A stretch of 64,000 nt of DNA from Saccharopolyspora montiporae. GTDB lineage: Bacteria; Actinomycetota; Actinomycetes; Mycobacteriales; Pseudonocardiaceae. Positions 28,174 to 36,097 of this stretch are shown piece after piece. The notes under the pieces are model-generated. The model was given only the letters and a program-made list of their open reading frames with translations. It had not been told where the DNA came from and ran no database searches. Numbering within the stretch: position 1 is the stretch's first letter; each line of letters opens with the position of its first letter. Location of the stretch: assembly GCF_015209505.1 (NCBI RefSeq), contig NZ_JADEYC010000014.1, forward strand, positions 62,001 through 126,000. Reading direction: 5' to 3'. The position numbers and the translations under genes were made by a program.

Positions 28174-28407
28174 TTACGGCTGCGGGGAGTTGATCGCCGC
28201 GGTCATCAGGCAGGGCATGCACGGGATCCCGGCCGGGTGGTCGAGGGCTTCGGCCATGCCCGGCGTGATGCGGTACCCGCAGTAGGCGCGCAGCTCCGCC
28301 GGGCGCTCGCCGTCGAGCGGGACCGGGAAGAAGTGGCAGGACCTGTCCTGCTCGGTCCGGGCGTACTCGGCGTGCACCCGGACGATCAGGTGCGGTCGAG
28401 AGGTCAT
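28174..28407 (-). CDS. Small cysteine-containing protein of unknown function
   Basis: 77-residue protein (MTSRPHLIVRVHAEYART start) with Cys23 followed by HFFP, a Cys in AYCGYRI, and a C-terminal CMPC pair in GIPCMPCLMTA. Cysteines and histidines could bind zinc or an iron-sulfur cluster. ATG at 28407 follows GTGGAG. It precedes the ARH operon on the same strand with a 241-bp gap. I do not recognise the family; similar short proteins occur in Pseudonocardiaceae as hypothetical. Confidence 0.55.
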   Translation of the reverse strand: MTSRPHLIVRVHAEYARTEQDRSCHFFPVPLDGERPAELRAYCGYRITPGMAEALDHPAGIPCMPCLMTAAINSPQP

Positions 28408-28617
28408 CGGACTCCACGTGCCTGCGCCGGTGCGGGATCGGCTGCGCGCCGGTGGTCGCGGGCGCACCCCGGGGCATCCGCCGACATGATGCACATCCCC
28501 CGGGTTCGGCGGAAGCGGTTGGCGCATTCCCGAAGCGGCCGGATGGCGCGCACGGGGCCGGACGGCTGATCGACCGCGTGTCGGCCGGGCGCCGTTTTCG
28601 TGCTCAGTTCCCCGGCA

Positions 28618-29382
28618 TCACTGGGCGCGGGAGTACTGCACCGGGTGGTCCGCGGCGGCGAGTGCTTCCGCGTGCCGCTGCAGCACCAGGTCGGCCACGC
28701 CGGGGTCGGCGCCCATCGGCTCGGCGATGACCGAACCGGGCGCGTGTTCGCGGGTCAGCCGGGTGATGCGGTCGGGGAGCAGACCCGGTGCCAGGAACCA
28801 GGACGCCACGGCGAACCTCCGCGCCCCGCGCTCGCGCAACCGCTGCACCGCGGCCGGCACGTCCGGGTCCGCGGCGGCGGCGAACGAGGCGAGCGCACCC
28901 GTCCACGACGTGCGCTGCTGCCAGTCCTGCGCCACATCGCGCACCAGCTGGTTCGCTCCCGCGTCCGAGGAGCCCGCCCCGGCCAGCAGCACGCCGAGAT
29001 CCGGATCGTCATCGGCGGCACCGGCCTCGGCCAGCCTGCGCCGGGCGGCGGACTCCAGCCTGCGGTTCGGGCCGAGCACGTCCGAGACGTGCACCCGCAG
29101 CCGCGGATAGCGCTGCTGGGCCTCGGCCACTGCGGCGGGCACGTCCACCCGGGCGTGGAACGCGCGGCCCAGCAGCAGCGGTACGACCACCACATCGGTG
29201 TGCCCGGACCCGTGCACGGCGCTGATGACGTCGCCGACCCGCGGCGCGGACAGGTCCAGGAAGGCCACCCGGACGTCCAGGTCCGGCCGCAGGTCCCGCA
29301 GCACCCCGGCCAGTTCCTGGATGGTCGCCGCCGAGCGCGGATCACGGCTCCCGTGCGCCACGGCGACCAGCGGTGCCGTCAT
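28618..29382 (-). CDS. Sirohydrochlorin ferrochelatase/CbiX-type chelatase
   Basis: 254-residue chelatase that inserts iron into sirohydrochlorin to make siroheme, the prosthetic group of the sulfite reductase encoded by the same operon. Two CbiX half-domains are visible: the first opens APLVAVAHGSRDPRSAATI with the metal-binding His, the second begins GVLLAGAGSSDAGANQL where the histidine is replaced. ATG at 29382 overlaps the cysN stop by 4 bases (ATGA). It is the last gene of the sulfur assimilation operon. A cobalt chelatase role is less likely in this context. Confidence 0.88.
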   Translation of the reverse strand: MTAPLVAVAHGSRDPRSAATIQELAGVLRDLRPDLDVRVAFLDLSAPRVGDVISAVHGSGHTDVVVVPLLLGRAFHARVDVPAAVAEAQQRYPRLRVHVSDVLGPNRRLESAARRRLAEAGAADDDPDLGVLLAGAGSSDAGANQLVRDVAQDWQQRTSWTGALASFAAAADPDVPAAVQRLRERGARRFAVASWFLAPGLLPDRITRLTREHAPGSVIAEPMGADPGVADLVLQRHAEALAAADHPVQYSRAQ

Positions 29383-30737
29383 CCCCGATCCGCTCCGGCG
29401 AACGAGGCCAGCGGGTCGCCGACCAGGCCCGCGGCCAGCGTGGTGCCGTCGGACTGGTCGATCACCAGGAACGAGCCGGTGCGCTTGCTGTCCGCGTAGT
29501 CGTCGACCGGCAGCGGCTCGGCGGTCTGCAGTCGGACCCGGCCGATCTCGTTGAGCTCCAGCTGTTCCGGTGTGTCCACTTCGGACAGGTGCTGCTCGTC
29601 GAAGCGGGCGGACAGCTCGGTGACGAACGCCTGCACGGTGCGGGTGCCGTGCTTGACCAGCACGCGGGCCCCGCTGCGCAGCGGCTTCTCCGCCAGCCAG
29701 CACACCGTCGCGTCCAGCTCGTCGCTGATCCGGGGCGGGTTGTCCGCCGCGGCGATGAGATCACCGCGGGAGACGTCCACGTCGTCGTCGAGCAGCACGG
29801 TGACCGAACGTCCGGCCGCCGCCCGCGGGCGCTGCCCGTCCGGGGTGTCCACCGCGGACACCCGAGTGCGCGCGCCGGACGGGAGGACGACGACCTCGTC
29901 GCCCTCGGCGACCACACCGGCCGAGACCTGGCCCGCGTACCCGCGGTAGTCCGGGTGCTCGGCGGTGCGCGGTCGGATCACGTACTGCACCGGCATCCGG
30001 AACGGCGCGTCGTGCGGATCCGTGGTCACCGGCACCGTCTCCAGGTGCTCCAGCAGCGCCGGCCCGTCGTACCACGGGGTGTTGCCCGAGCGCTCCACCA
30101 CGTTGTCGCCCAGCAGCGCGGACACCGGGATGGTGACCACGTCCTCGGCCGCGTAGCCCAGCGCGGCGGCGTGCCGGTTGAACTCCGCGGCGATCCCGGT
30201 GAACACCGACTCGTCGAAGTCCACCATGTCGATCTTGTTCACCGCCAGCACCAGCCGCGGCACGCCCAGCAGCGCCAGCACCGCGGCGTGCCTGCGGGTC
30301 TGCTCGATCACGCCCTTGCGCGCGTCCACCAGCAGCACCGCCAGCTGCGCGGTCGAGGCACCGGTCACCGTGTTCCGGGTGTACTGCACGTGCCCCGGGG
30401 TGTCGGCCAGCACGAACGTGCGCTTCGGCGTGGCGAAGTACCGGTAGGCCACGTCGATAGTGATGCCCTGCTCGCGCTCGGCGCGTAGGCCGTCGACCAG
30501 CAGCGACAGGTCCGGGGTGTCCAGCCCGCGGTCGGCGCTGGCGCGGTGCACCGCGTCGAGCTGATCGGCCAGCACCGACTTGGTGTCGTGCAGCAGCCTG
30601 CCGACCAGGGTGCTCTTGCCGTCATCGACGGATCCGGCGGTGGCCAGCCGCAGCAGGTCGGTGTTGACCGGCAGGGTCACCTCGGTTCCGCTGTCCGGCG
30701 CCGTGCGGGTGGTCGTCGCCGTGGTGGTCTCGGTCAT
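29379..30737 (-). CDS. cysN: Sulfate adenylyltransferase subunit 1 (GTPase)
   Basis: GTPase subunit of ATP sulfurylase; GTP hydrolysis drives synthesis of adenosine phosphosulfate from ATP and sulfate. The 452-residue protein has G1 AGSVDDGKST, DTPGH and NKID, then EF-Tu-like domains II and III. It ends without an APS kinase extension, so this is the stand-alone CysN type, consistent with direct APS reduction by the CysH in the operon. It follows cysD by 54 bases and overlaps the chelatase gene. Confidence 0.95.
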   Translation of the reverse strand: MTETTTATTTRTAPDSGTEVTLPVNTDLLRLATAGSVDDGKSTLVGRLLHDTKSVLADQLDAVHRASADRGLDTPDLSLLVDGLRAEREQGITIDVAYRYFATPKRTFVLADTPGHVQYTRNTVTGASTAQLAVLLVDARKGVIEQTRRHAAVLALLGVPRLVLAVNKIDMVDFDESVFTGIAAEFNRHAAALGYAAEDVVTIPVSALLGDNVVERSGNTPWYDGPALLEHLETVPVTTDPHDAPFRMPVQYVIRPRTAEHPDYRGYAGQVSAGVVAEGDEVVVLPSGARTRVSAVDTPDGQRPRAAAGRSVTVLLDDDVDVSRGDLIAAADNPPRISDELDATVCWLAEKPLRSGARVLVKHGTRTVQAFVTELSARFDEQHLSEVDTPEQLELNEIGRVRLQTAEPLPVDDYADSKRTGSFLVIDQSDGTTLAAGLVGDPLASFAGADRG

Positions 30738-30791
30738 CTCAGCAACTCATTCCTGGTGGTGCGGCTTCGAAGTGCGGGGTGGCGGCGGTGC

Positions 30792-31742
30792 TCAGAAGTA
30801 GCCCTCCCGCTTGCGGTCCTCCATCGCCGCCTCCGAGATGCGATCGTCGGCGCGGGTGGCGCCGCGCTCGGTCAGCCTGCTGGCGGCGACCTCGGCGATC
30901 ACGTCGTCCACGGTGTACGCCTCGGAATCCACCGCACCGGTGCACGAACCGTCGCCGACGGTGCGGTAGCGGACCGTGCGGGTGCTGACCTCCTCGCCGT
31001 CCCGGGGGCCGCCCCACGGGCCGGACGTCAGCCACATCCCGTCGCGCTGGAACACGTCGCGGCGGTGCGCGTAGTACATCTCCGGCAGCTCGATCTTCTC
31101 CCGCTGGATGTAGCGCCACACGTCGAGCTCGGTCCAGTTGGACAGCGGGAACACCCGGACGTGCTCGCCCGGCCGGTGCTTGCCGTTGTAGAGGTTCCAC
31201 AGCTCGGGGCGCTGCCGTCGCGGGTCCCACTGGCCGAACGCGTTGCGCAGGCTGAAGATCCGCTCCTTGGCCCGGGCGCGCTCCTCGTCGCGGCGCCCGC
31301 CGCCGAACACCGCGTCGAACTTGTTGTCCGCGATCGCGTCCAGCAGCGGGGTGGTCTGCAGCGGGTTGCGCGTGCCGTCCGGGCGCTCGGCGAGCCTGCC
31401 GTCGTCGATGTAGTCCTGCACCGAGGACACCACCAGGCGCAGGTCGTGCTGCGCCACCAGGTCGTCGCGGAAGGACAGCACCTCGGGGAAGTTGTGCCCG
31501 GTGTCCACGTGCAGCAGCGCGAACGGGACCGGCGCCGGCCGGAACGCCTTCAGCGCCAGGTGCACCAGCACGGTGGAGTCCTTGCCGCCGGAGAACAGGA
31601 TCACCGGGCGCTCGAACTCGCCCGCCACCTCGCGGAAGACGTGGATGGCCTCGGATTCCAGCGCGTCCAGGTTGTTGACCTGCGGCGGCGCCTCGTCGGA
31701 CTGATCGCTGGGCAGTTCGATGCCGGGATCGGTCGTGGTCAT
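30792..31742 (-). CDS. cysD: Sulfate adenylyltransferase subunit 2
   Basis: Catalytic subunit of ATP sulfurylase, 316 residues, PP-loop ATP pyrophosphatase fold. The P-loop VILFSGGKDSTVLVHLALKA, HVDTGHNFPE, and the C-terminal RTVRYRTVGDGSCTGAV are signature segments. Works with CysN in the cytosol. Start ATG at 31742 lies 88 bases after cysH; that gap contains GC-rich inverted repeats but no clear promoter. Confidence 0.96.
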   Translation of the reverse strand: MTTTDPGIELPSDQSDEAPPQVNNLDALESEAIHVFREVAGEFERPVILFSGGKDSTVLVHLALKAFRPAPVPFALLHVDTGHNFPEVLSFRDDLVAQHDLRLVVSSVQDYIDDGRLAERPDGTRNPLQTTPLLDAIADNKFDAVFGGGRRDEERARAKERIFSLRNAFGQWDPRRQRPELWNLYNGKHRPGEHVRVFPLSNWTELDVWRYIQREKIELPEMYYAHRRDVFQRDGMWLTSGPWGGPRDGEEVSTRTVRYRTVGDGSCTGAVDSEAYTVDDVIAEVAASRLTERGATRADDRISEAAMEDRKREGYF

Positions 31743-31830
31743 GTCCCCTCCGTGTTCTGCGTCCGGGCCAACCCCGGGGCCGGGCCCGGGCGGCGGTGTC
31801 GCCCGGACGAGTCCTGCGTGCTGGTGGTGT

Positions 31831-32559
31831 TCAGCCGTGCAGTCCGCACTCGGTCTTCGACGTGCCCGCCCAGCGTCCGCTGCGTGGATCCGCGCCGGGC
31901 GCGGGCTTGTGCGTGCACGGCTGGCACCCGATTGACGGGTATCCCGCGGGCACCAGCGGATTCACCAGCACCCCGTGCTCGGCGATGTAGTTGTCCATGT
32001 CCTCGTCCGACCACGCCGCCAGCGGGTTGATCTTGACGAGGCCGTTGCGGTCGTCCCAGGTCAGCACCGGGGTATTCGCCCTGGTCGGGGCTTCCACCCG
32101 GCGCACCCCGGTCACCCACGCCTCGTAGCGCGCGAGCGTGTTGCGCAGCGGCAGCACCTTGCGCAGGAAGCAGCACCGGTTCGGGTCCCGGTCGTGCAGC
32201 TGCGGTCCTTCGGCGGCGTCCTGCTCGGCCACCGTCTGCTCGGGCAGCGCGTTGACCACGTTGATGTCGTAGATCTGCGCCGCGGCGTCGCGGGTGCCGA
32301 TGGTCTCCGCGAAGTGGTATCCGGTCTCCAGGAACAGGATGTCCACACCGGGCTGGGCGCGGGCCGCCAGGTCGACGAGCACCGCGTCCTGCATGTTCGA
32401 GGCCACGATCAGCTCGTCGCCGAAGTTCTCGGCCGCCCACTGCAGGATGTCCTGCGCGCTGGCCTCGGCCAGTCGGGGAGCGGCGTCCTCGATCAGCGCC
32501 CGCAGCTGGTCGTCGCCGCGGCGGGTGCCGATGTCCGTGGTGGTGGAGTCAGCGGTCAT
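31831..32559 (-). CDS. cysH: Adenosine phosphosulfate reductase (iron-sulfur type)
   Basis: Reduces adenosine 5'-phosphosulfate to sulfite with thioredoxin. The 242-residue protein carries the two cysteine pairs RCCFLRK and GCQPCT that bind a [4Fe-4S] cluster, which marks APS rather than PAPS reductases, and the catalytic cysteine in the C-terminal ECGLHG. The nucleotide-binding segment reads IVASNMQDAVLVDL. ATG at 32559 overlaps the stop of the small zinc-ribbon gene by 4 bases (ATGA). Confidence 0.94.
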   Translation of the reverse strand: MTADSTTTDIGTRRGDDQLRALIEDAAPRLAEASAQDILQWAAENFGDELIVASNMQDAVLVDLAARAQPGVDILFLETGYHFAETIGTRDAAAQIYDINVVNALPEQTVAEQDAAEGPQLHDRDPNRCCFLRKVLPLRNTLARYEAWVTGVRRVEAPTRANTPVLTWDDRNGLVKINPLAAWSDEDMDNYIAEHGVLVNPLVPAGYPSIGCQPCTHKPAPGADPRSGRWAGTSKTECGLHG

Positions 32560-32723
32560 GCCTCTTCGTCTCCTCCGTCCAAGGCGAGTCCGACGAGCTT
32601 GACAGCGAAGACCCGCCGGCAGGCGCTGCAACGCCAGGAACCGGCGGGTTCGGCCTCCGGGACGAGCTCCTCGTCGCCGCAGTAGGGGCAGTAGAACGGG
32701 ACCGCCCTGCCGTCCGAACTCAC
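32556..32723 (-). CDS. Small zinc-ribbon protein of the sulfur operon
   Basis: 55-residue protein with two CxxC knuckles, YCPYCGDEE and WRCSACRRVF, 16 residues apart, forming a rubredoxin-like zinc ribbon. GTG at 32723 overlaps the sir stop (GTGA) and its own stop overlaps the cysH start (ATGA), so it is tightly co-translated with both. It may deliver electrons, carry iron, or help assemble the reductases; none of this is shown. The same small gene between sir and cysH is, as I recall, common in actinomycetes. Confidence 0.8.
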   Translation of the reverse strand: MSSDGRAVPFYCPYCGDEELVPEAEPAGSWRCSACRRVFAVKLVGLALDGGDEEA

Positions 32724-34417
32724 TTGATGTCGTCCTCCTCGGCGCGATTGACCCACTGGGCGAACCGCTCACCGTCCGCGCGCTGCTCCAGGTAGGTGCG
32801 CACCAGGCGCTCGACGTAGTCGCCGAGCTGCGCGGAGGTGACCTTGTGCCCGCGGATCTTGCGTCCGAACCCGGCGTCCGGGCCCAGTCCGCCGCCCAGG
32901 TGCACCTGGAAGCCCTCCACCTGGTTGCCGTCGGCGTCCGGAACCATCTGGCCCTTCAGCCCGATATCGGCGACCTGGGTGCGGGCGCAGGCGTTCGGGC
33001 AGCCGTTCAGGTTGATGGTGACCGGGTTCGGCACATCGCGCTGGATGTCGTCCAGGCGCTTCTCCAGGTCCTCGACCAGCTCGATCGCGCGCTGCTTGGT
33101 CTCCACGATGGCCAGCTTGCAGAACTCGATGCCGGTGCAGGCCATGACGCTGCGCCGCCACGGCGACGGGTCGGCCTGCAGCCCGATCCCGCTCAGCTCG
33201 GCGACCAGCCCGTCCACTTCGGACTCCGGCACGTCCAGGACCAGCAGGTTCTGCTCGACGGTGGTGCGCATCCGCGTCGACCCGACCCGCTCGGCCGCCT
33301 TGGCCGCATCGACCAGGATCGACCCGCTGACCCGGCCGGCCGGCGACTTGGCGCCCACGTAGAAGTTGCCGTCCTGCTGCGGGTGCACGCCGATGTGGTC
33401 GCGCGGCCCCTCCGGAGTGGGCGGTGCCGGACCGTCGGTGAGCTTGCGGCCCAGGTACTCGTCCTCCAACACCTGCCGGAACTTCTCGACACCCCAGTCG
33501 CCGATGAGGAACTTGATCCGCGCCCGGTGCCGCAACCTGCGGTAGCCGTAGTCCCGGAAGATCTGCACCACGCCGTGCCAGACCTCGGCGGCCTCCTCCT
33601 GCGGGATCCAGGCACCCAGCCGCACGGCCAGCTTCGGGTTGGTGGACAGCCCGCCGCCGACCCACAGGTCGAAACCGGGCCCGTGCTCCGGATGCTGCAC
33701 CCCGACCAGCGAGATGTCGTTGATCTCCGGAACGGTGTCCCAGCGCGGCGAACCGCTGATCGCGGTCTTGAACTTGCGCGGCAGGTTGGACAGCGACTGA
33801 TCGCCGATGAACCGCTCGGTGATCTCCCGGATCGCCGGGGTGGCGTCGATGATCTCGTCCGCGGCGATACCGGCGACCGGCGAACCCAGCACCACGCGGG
33901 GGCAGTCGCCGCACGCCTCGGTGGTGTAGAGGCCGACGGATTCGAGCTTCTCCCAGATGTCGGGCATGTCCTCGACCCGCACCCAGTGCAGCTGCACGTT
34001 CTGCCGGTCGGTGATGTCGGCCGTGTCCCGAGCGTAGGTCTGCGCGATCTCGCCGATGGCGCGCAGCTGCTCGGTGGTCAGCGCACCGCCGTCGATCCGG
34101 ATGCGCAGCATGAAGTACGCGTCGTCGAGCTCTTCCGGCTCGATGGTGCCGGTGCGTGCGCCGGGGATGCCGGGCGCGCGCTGGGTGTAGAGTCCCATCC
34201 AGCGGAACCGGCTGCGCAGGTCGGTCGGGTCGATCGAGTCGAAACCGCCGTGCGCGTAGATGTTCTCGATGCGCTGGCGGACGTTGAGCGGATTGTCGTC
34301 CTTCTTGGCCCGCTCGTTGCCGTTGAGCGGTTCGCGGTAGCCGAGTGCCCACTGCCCCTCGCCGCGGGTCTTGCGCTTGCGGGCGGGGCGCTGCGGGGCA
34401 TCCGTCGGGGGGACCAT
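32720..34417 (-). CDS. sir: Ferredoxin-dependent sulfite reductase
   Basis: 565-residue siroheme/[4Fe-4S] enzyme reducing sulfite to sulfide with ferredoxin. The cluster ligands are in ACTGIEFCKLA and NLNGCPNACA. It resembles Mycobacterium NirA (a sulfite reductase): both the tyrosine in RWMGLYTQR and the cysteine in ACGDCPR, which form a covalent Tyr-Cys link in NirA, are present. Family nitrite reductases look alike, but the flanking cysH, cysD, cysN and chelatase settle the sulfur role. It is first in the operon, 120 bases after a leader peptide. Confidence 0.93.
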   Translation of the reverse strand: MVPPTDAPQRPARKRKTRGEGQWALGYREPLNGNERAKKDDNPLNVRQRIENIYAHGGFDSIDPTDLRSRFRWMGLYTQRAPGIPGARTGTIEPEELDDAYFMLRIRIDGGALTTEQLRAIGEIAQTYARDTADITDRQNVQLHWVRVEDMPDIWEKLESVGLYTTEACGDCPRVVLGSPVAGIAADEIIDATPAIREITERFIGDQSLSNLPRKFKTAISGSPRWDTVPEINDISLVGVQHPEHGPGFDLWVGGGLSTNPKLAVRLGAWIPQEEAAEVWHGVVQIFRDYGYRRLRHRARIKFLIGDWGVEKFRQVLEDEYLGRKLTDGPAPPTPEGPRDHIGVHPQQDGNFYVGAKSPAGRVSGSILVDAAKAAERVGSTRMRTTVEQNLLVLDVPESEVDGLVAELSGIGLQADPSPWRRSVMACTGIEFCKLAIVETKQRAIELVEDLEKRLDDIQRDVPNPVTINLNGCPNACARTQVADIGLKGQMVPDADGNQVEGFQVHLGGGLGPDAGFGRKIRGHKVTSAQLGDYVERLVRTYLEQRADGERFAQWVNRAEEDDIK

Positions 34418-34464
34418 GTCCGACCTCCGAGGGCTTGGGCGCGGTGACGCCGCGTGCAGGACCT

Positions 34465-34476
34465 GTCACCTGTGAC
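34465..34476. promoter_or_regulatory. Inverted repeat in the sir leader
   Basis: GTCAC-CT-GTGAC, a perfect 5-2-5 dyad between the leader peptide stop and sir. It may be part of an attenuator hairpin or a regulator site. Confidence 0.3.
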
Positions 34477-34537
34477 GGTTCTCACGAATCGGCGTGCCCG
34501 GCGCCGACTTGTCAGTGCAGGAACGTGGCGGCGGGGG

Positions 34538-34630
34538 TCAACCGGAGTGGCGGCACAGCGCGCTGGAGACCCGCCGCAGGTCGATGTAGCGGCGGCCCAC
34601 CAGCAGCAGGCTTCTCCCGGTCACACCCAT
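34538..34630 (-). CDS. Putative cysteine-responsive leader peptide
   Basis: 30-residue open reading frame (MGVTGRSLLLVGRRYIDLRR then VSSALCRHSG) upstream of sir. The pattern LLL-x-RRY/H-x-DL-x-R-x-SSA-x-C-R is that of the short actinobacterial leader peptides found before sulfur assimilation genes, in which ribosome stalling at the Cys codon near the end senses cysteine and controls attenuation. The ATG at 34630 has AAGG 9 bases upstream. The single Cys codon is 5 codons before the stop. Confidence 0.75.
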   Translation of the reverse strand: MGVTGRSLLLVGRRYIDLRRVSSALCRHSG

Positions 34631-34684
34631 GGCGGCAACCTTGCCACGCGCCCACCGGGCGGTCCACCACCATCCGCATGGTGG

Positions 34685-34690
34685 GACAGT
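34685..34690 (+). promoter_or_regulatory. Putative -10 box (leaderless start) of hemW
   Basis: GACAGT lies 6 bases before the hemW GTG, in the 66-bp spacer shared with the divergent leader peptide. Confidence 0.45.
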
Positions 34691-34696
34691 GGAGAT

Positions 34697-35923
34697 GTGC
34701 CTAGCCAACTGCCCGTCGGAGAAGCGGCGCCGAGCGACGGATCGCTGCCCGCGGACGCGCTGCGCGGCGTCGGCGAGCGGCCGTTCGGCGTGTACGTGCA
34801 CGTGCCGTTCTGCGCGACGCGCTGCGGGTACTGCGACTTCAACACCTACACCGCCGATGAGCTCGGCTCCTCGACCGGTTTCGACGGCTGGCTGGACGGG
34901 TTGCGCGCCGAGCTGGACCTCGGGGCGCGAGTGCTCGGCGCCGGCGACCGGGTCCCGCGCGCGGACACCGTGTTCGTCGGCGGCGGCACGCCGTCCCTGC
35001 TCGGCGCCGAGCGGCTGGGCGCCGTGCTGGACGCGGTGCGCGGATCGTTCGGCCTGCATCCGCGGGCGGAGGTGACCACGGAGTCCAATCCGGAGTCGAC
35101 CTCCCCGGAGTTCTTCGCCGGCATCCGCGCGGCGGGCTTCGACCGCGTCTCGCTCGGCATGCAGTCCGCCGCCGAGCACGTGCTGCAGGTGCTGCAGCGC
35201 AGGCACACCCCGGGGCGCGCGGTGCAGGCGGTCGCCGAGGCGCACGCGGCCGGCTTCCAGCACGTCAACCTGGACCTCATCTACGGCACTCCCGGGGAGA
35301 CCGACGATGACCTGCGCCGCTCGCTGGACACCGTGCTCGACGCGGGTGTGGACCACGTCTCGGCCTACTCGCTGATCGTCGAGGACGGCACCGCGATGGC
35401 GCGCAAGGTGCGCCGCGGCGAGCTGCCGGTGCCCGACGAAGACGTGCTCGCCGACCGCTACGAGATCCTGGACGCGACCCTGCGCGCGGCGGGCCTGGAC
35501 TGGTACGAGGTGTCCAACTGGGCGCGCGGCCCGGAAGCGGCCTGCGCGCACAACCTCGGCTACTGGCAGGGCGGCGACTGGTGGGGTGCCGGCCCCGGCG
35601 CGCACAGCCACGTCGGCGGTGTGCGCTGGTGGAACGTCAAGCATCCCGCGCGCTACGCGGCGGTGCTGGCCGGCGGGGAGTCGCCCGCGGCCGGGCGGGA
35701 GCTGCTCAGCGCCGAGGACCAGCGGGTGGAGCGGGTCATGCTGGAGCTGCGGGTTCGCGACGGGGTGGCGGTGCAGGCCCTGGACGAACGCGGGGCCGCG
35801 GCCGCGGCGCAGGCCGCCGCCGACGGGCTGCTGCGCGAGCCGGAGCTGGCGGCCGGCCGCTGCGTGCTCACCGACCGCGGGCGGCTGCTGGCCGACGGGG
35901 TGGTGCAGCGCCTGCTCGGCTGA
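34697..35923 (+). CDS. hemW: Radical SAM heme chaperone HemW
   Basis: 408-residue radical SAM protein. The cluster motif is VPFCATRCGYCDFNTY: CxxxCxxC followed by Phe, whereas coproporphyrinogen dehydrogenase HemN has a fourth Cys at that place, so the heme-trafficking HemW call is favoured. SAM-binding VFVGGGTPSLL and the HemN C-terminal domain region (HNLGYWQGGDWWGAGPGAHS) are present. GTG at 34697 fits GACAGT as a leaderless -10. It is followed at 174 bases by hrcA, the common actinobacterial order hemW-hrcA-dnaJ. Confidence 0.92.
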   Translation: MPSQLPVGEAAPSDGSLPADALRGVGERPFGVYVHVPFCATRCGYCDFNTYTADELGSSTGFDGWLDGLRAELDLGARVLGAGDRVPRADTVFVGGGTPSLLGAERLGAVLDAVRGSFGLHPRAEVTTESNPESTSPEFFAGIRAAGFDRVSLGMQSAAEHVLQVLQRRHTPGRAVQAVAEAHAAGFQHVNLDLIYGTPGETDDDLRRSLDTVLDAGVDHVSAYSLIVEDGTAMARKVRRGELPVPDEDVLADRYEILDATLRAAGLDWYEVSNWARGPEAACAHNLGYWQGGDWWGAGPGAHSHVGGVRWWNVKHPARYAAVLAGGESPAAGRELLSAEDQRVERVMLELRVRDGVAVQALDERGAAAAAQAAADGLLREPELAAGRCVLTDRGRLLADGVVQRLLG

Positions 35924-35965
35924 GCGCCGTGTCCTGCGGCACTCGGATCCGCCGCCGATACACCG

Positions 35966-35971
35966 TAAACT
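35966..35971 (+). promoter_or_regulatory. Putative -10 box upstream of hrcA
   Basis: TAAACT about 130 bases before the hrcA start; it would give a 5' leader of roughly 120 nt. A GTG at 35978 just downstream could be a leaderless start extending HrcA by 40 residues. Confidence 0.4.
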
Positions 35972-36097
35972 CGGAGGGTGGCCGGGACCCCGGAAGCCCG
36001 ACGGGCGCCGGGAACCCTGCTGAACGGGACCCCTGCCGAGAGCGGGGACCCGGCGGACATGGTGACGCGCGGCGGGAACGATGCGGAGGTGGCGCGG

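Noticed and set aside
29379..30737. CysN fused to APS kinase (CysC/NodQ type)
   Set aside because: The protein ends after EF-Tu-like domain III at 452 residues; no kinase P-loop follows.
32720..34417. Assimilatory nitrite reductase
   Set aside because: Sequence alone allows it, but the Tyr-Cys pair and the neighbouring cysH, cysD, cysN and chelatase support sulfite reductase.
35924..36097. Possible CIRCE element before hrcA
   Set aside because: A GCACTC half-site-like run is present but no matching inverted half at the right spacing, and in actinobacteria CIRCE lies before groEL rather than hrcA.
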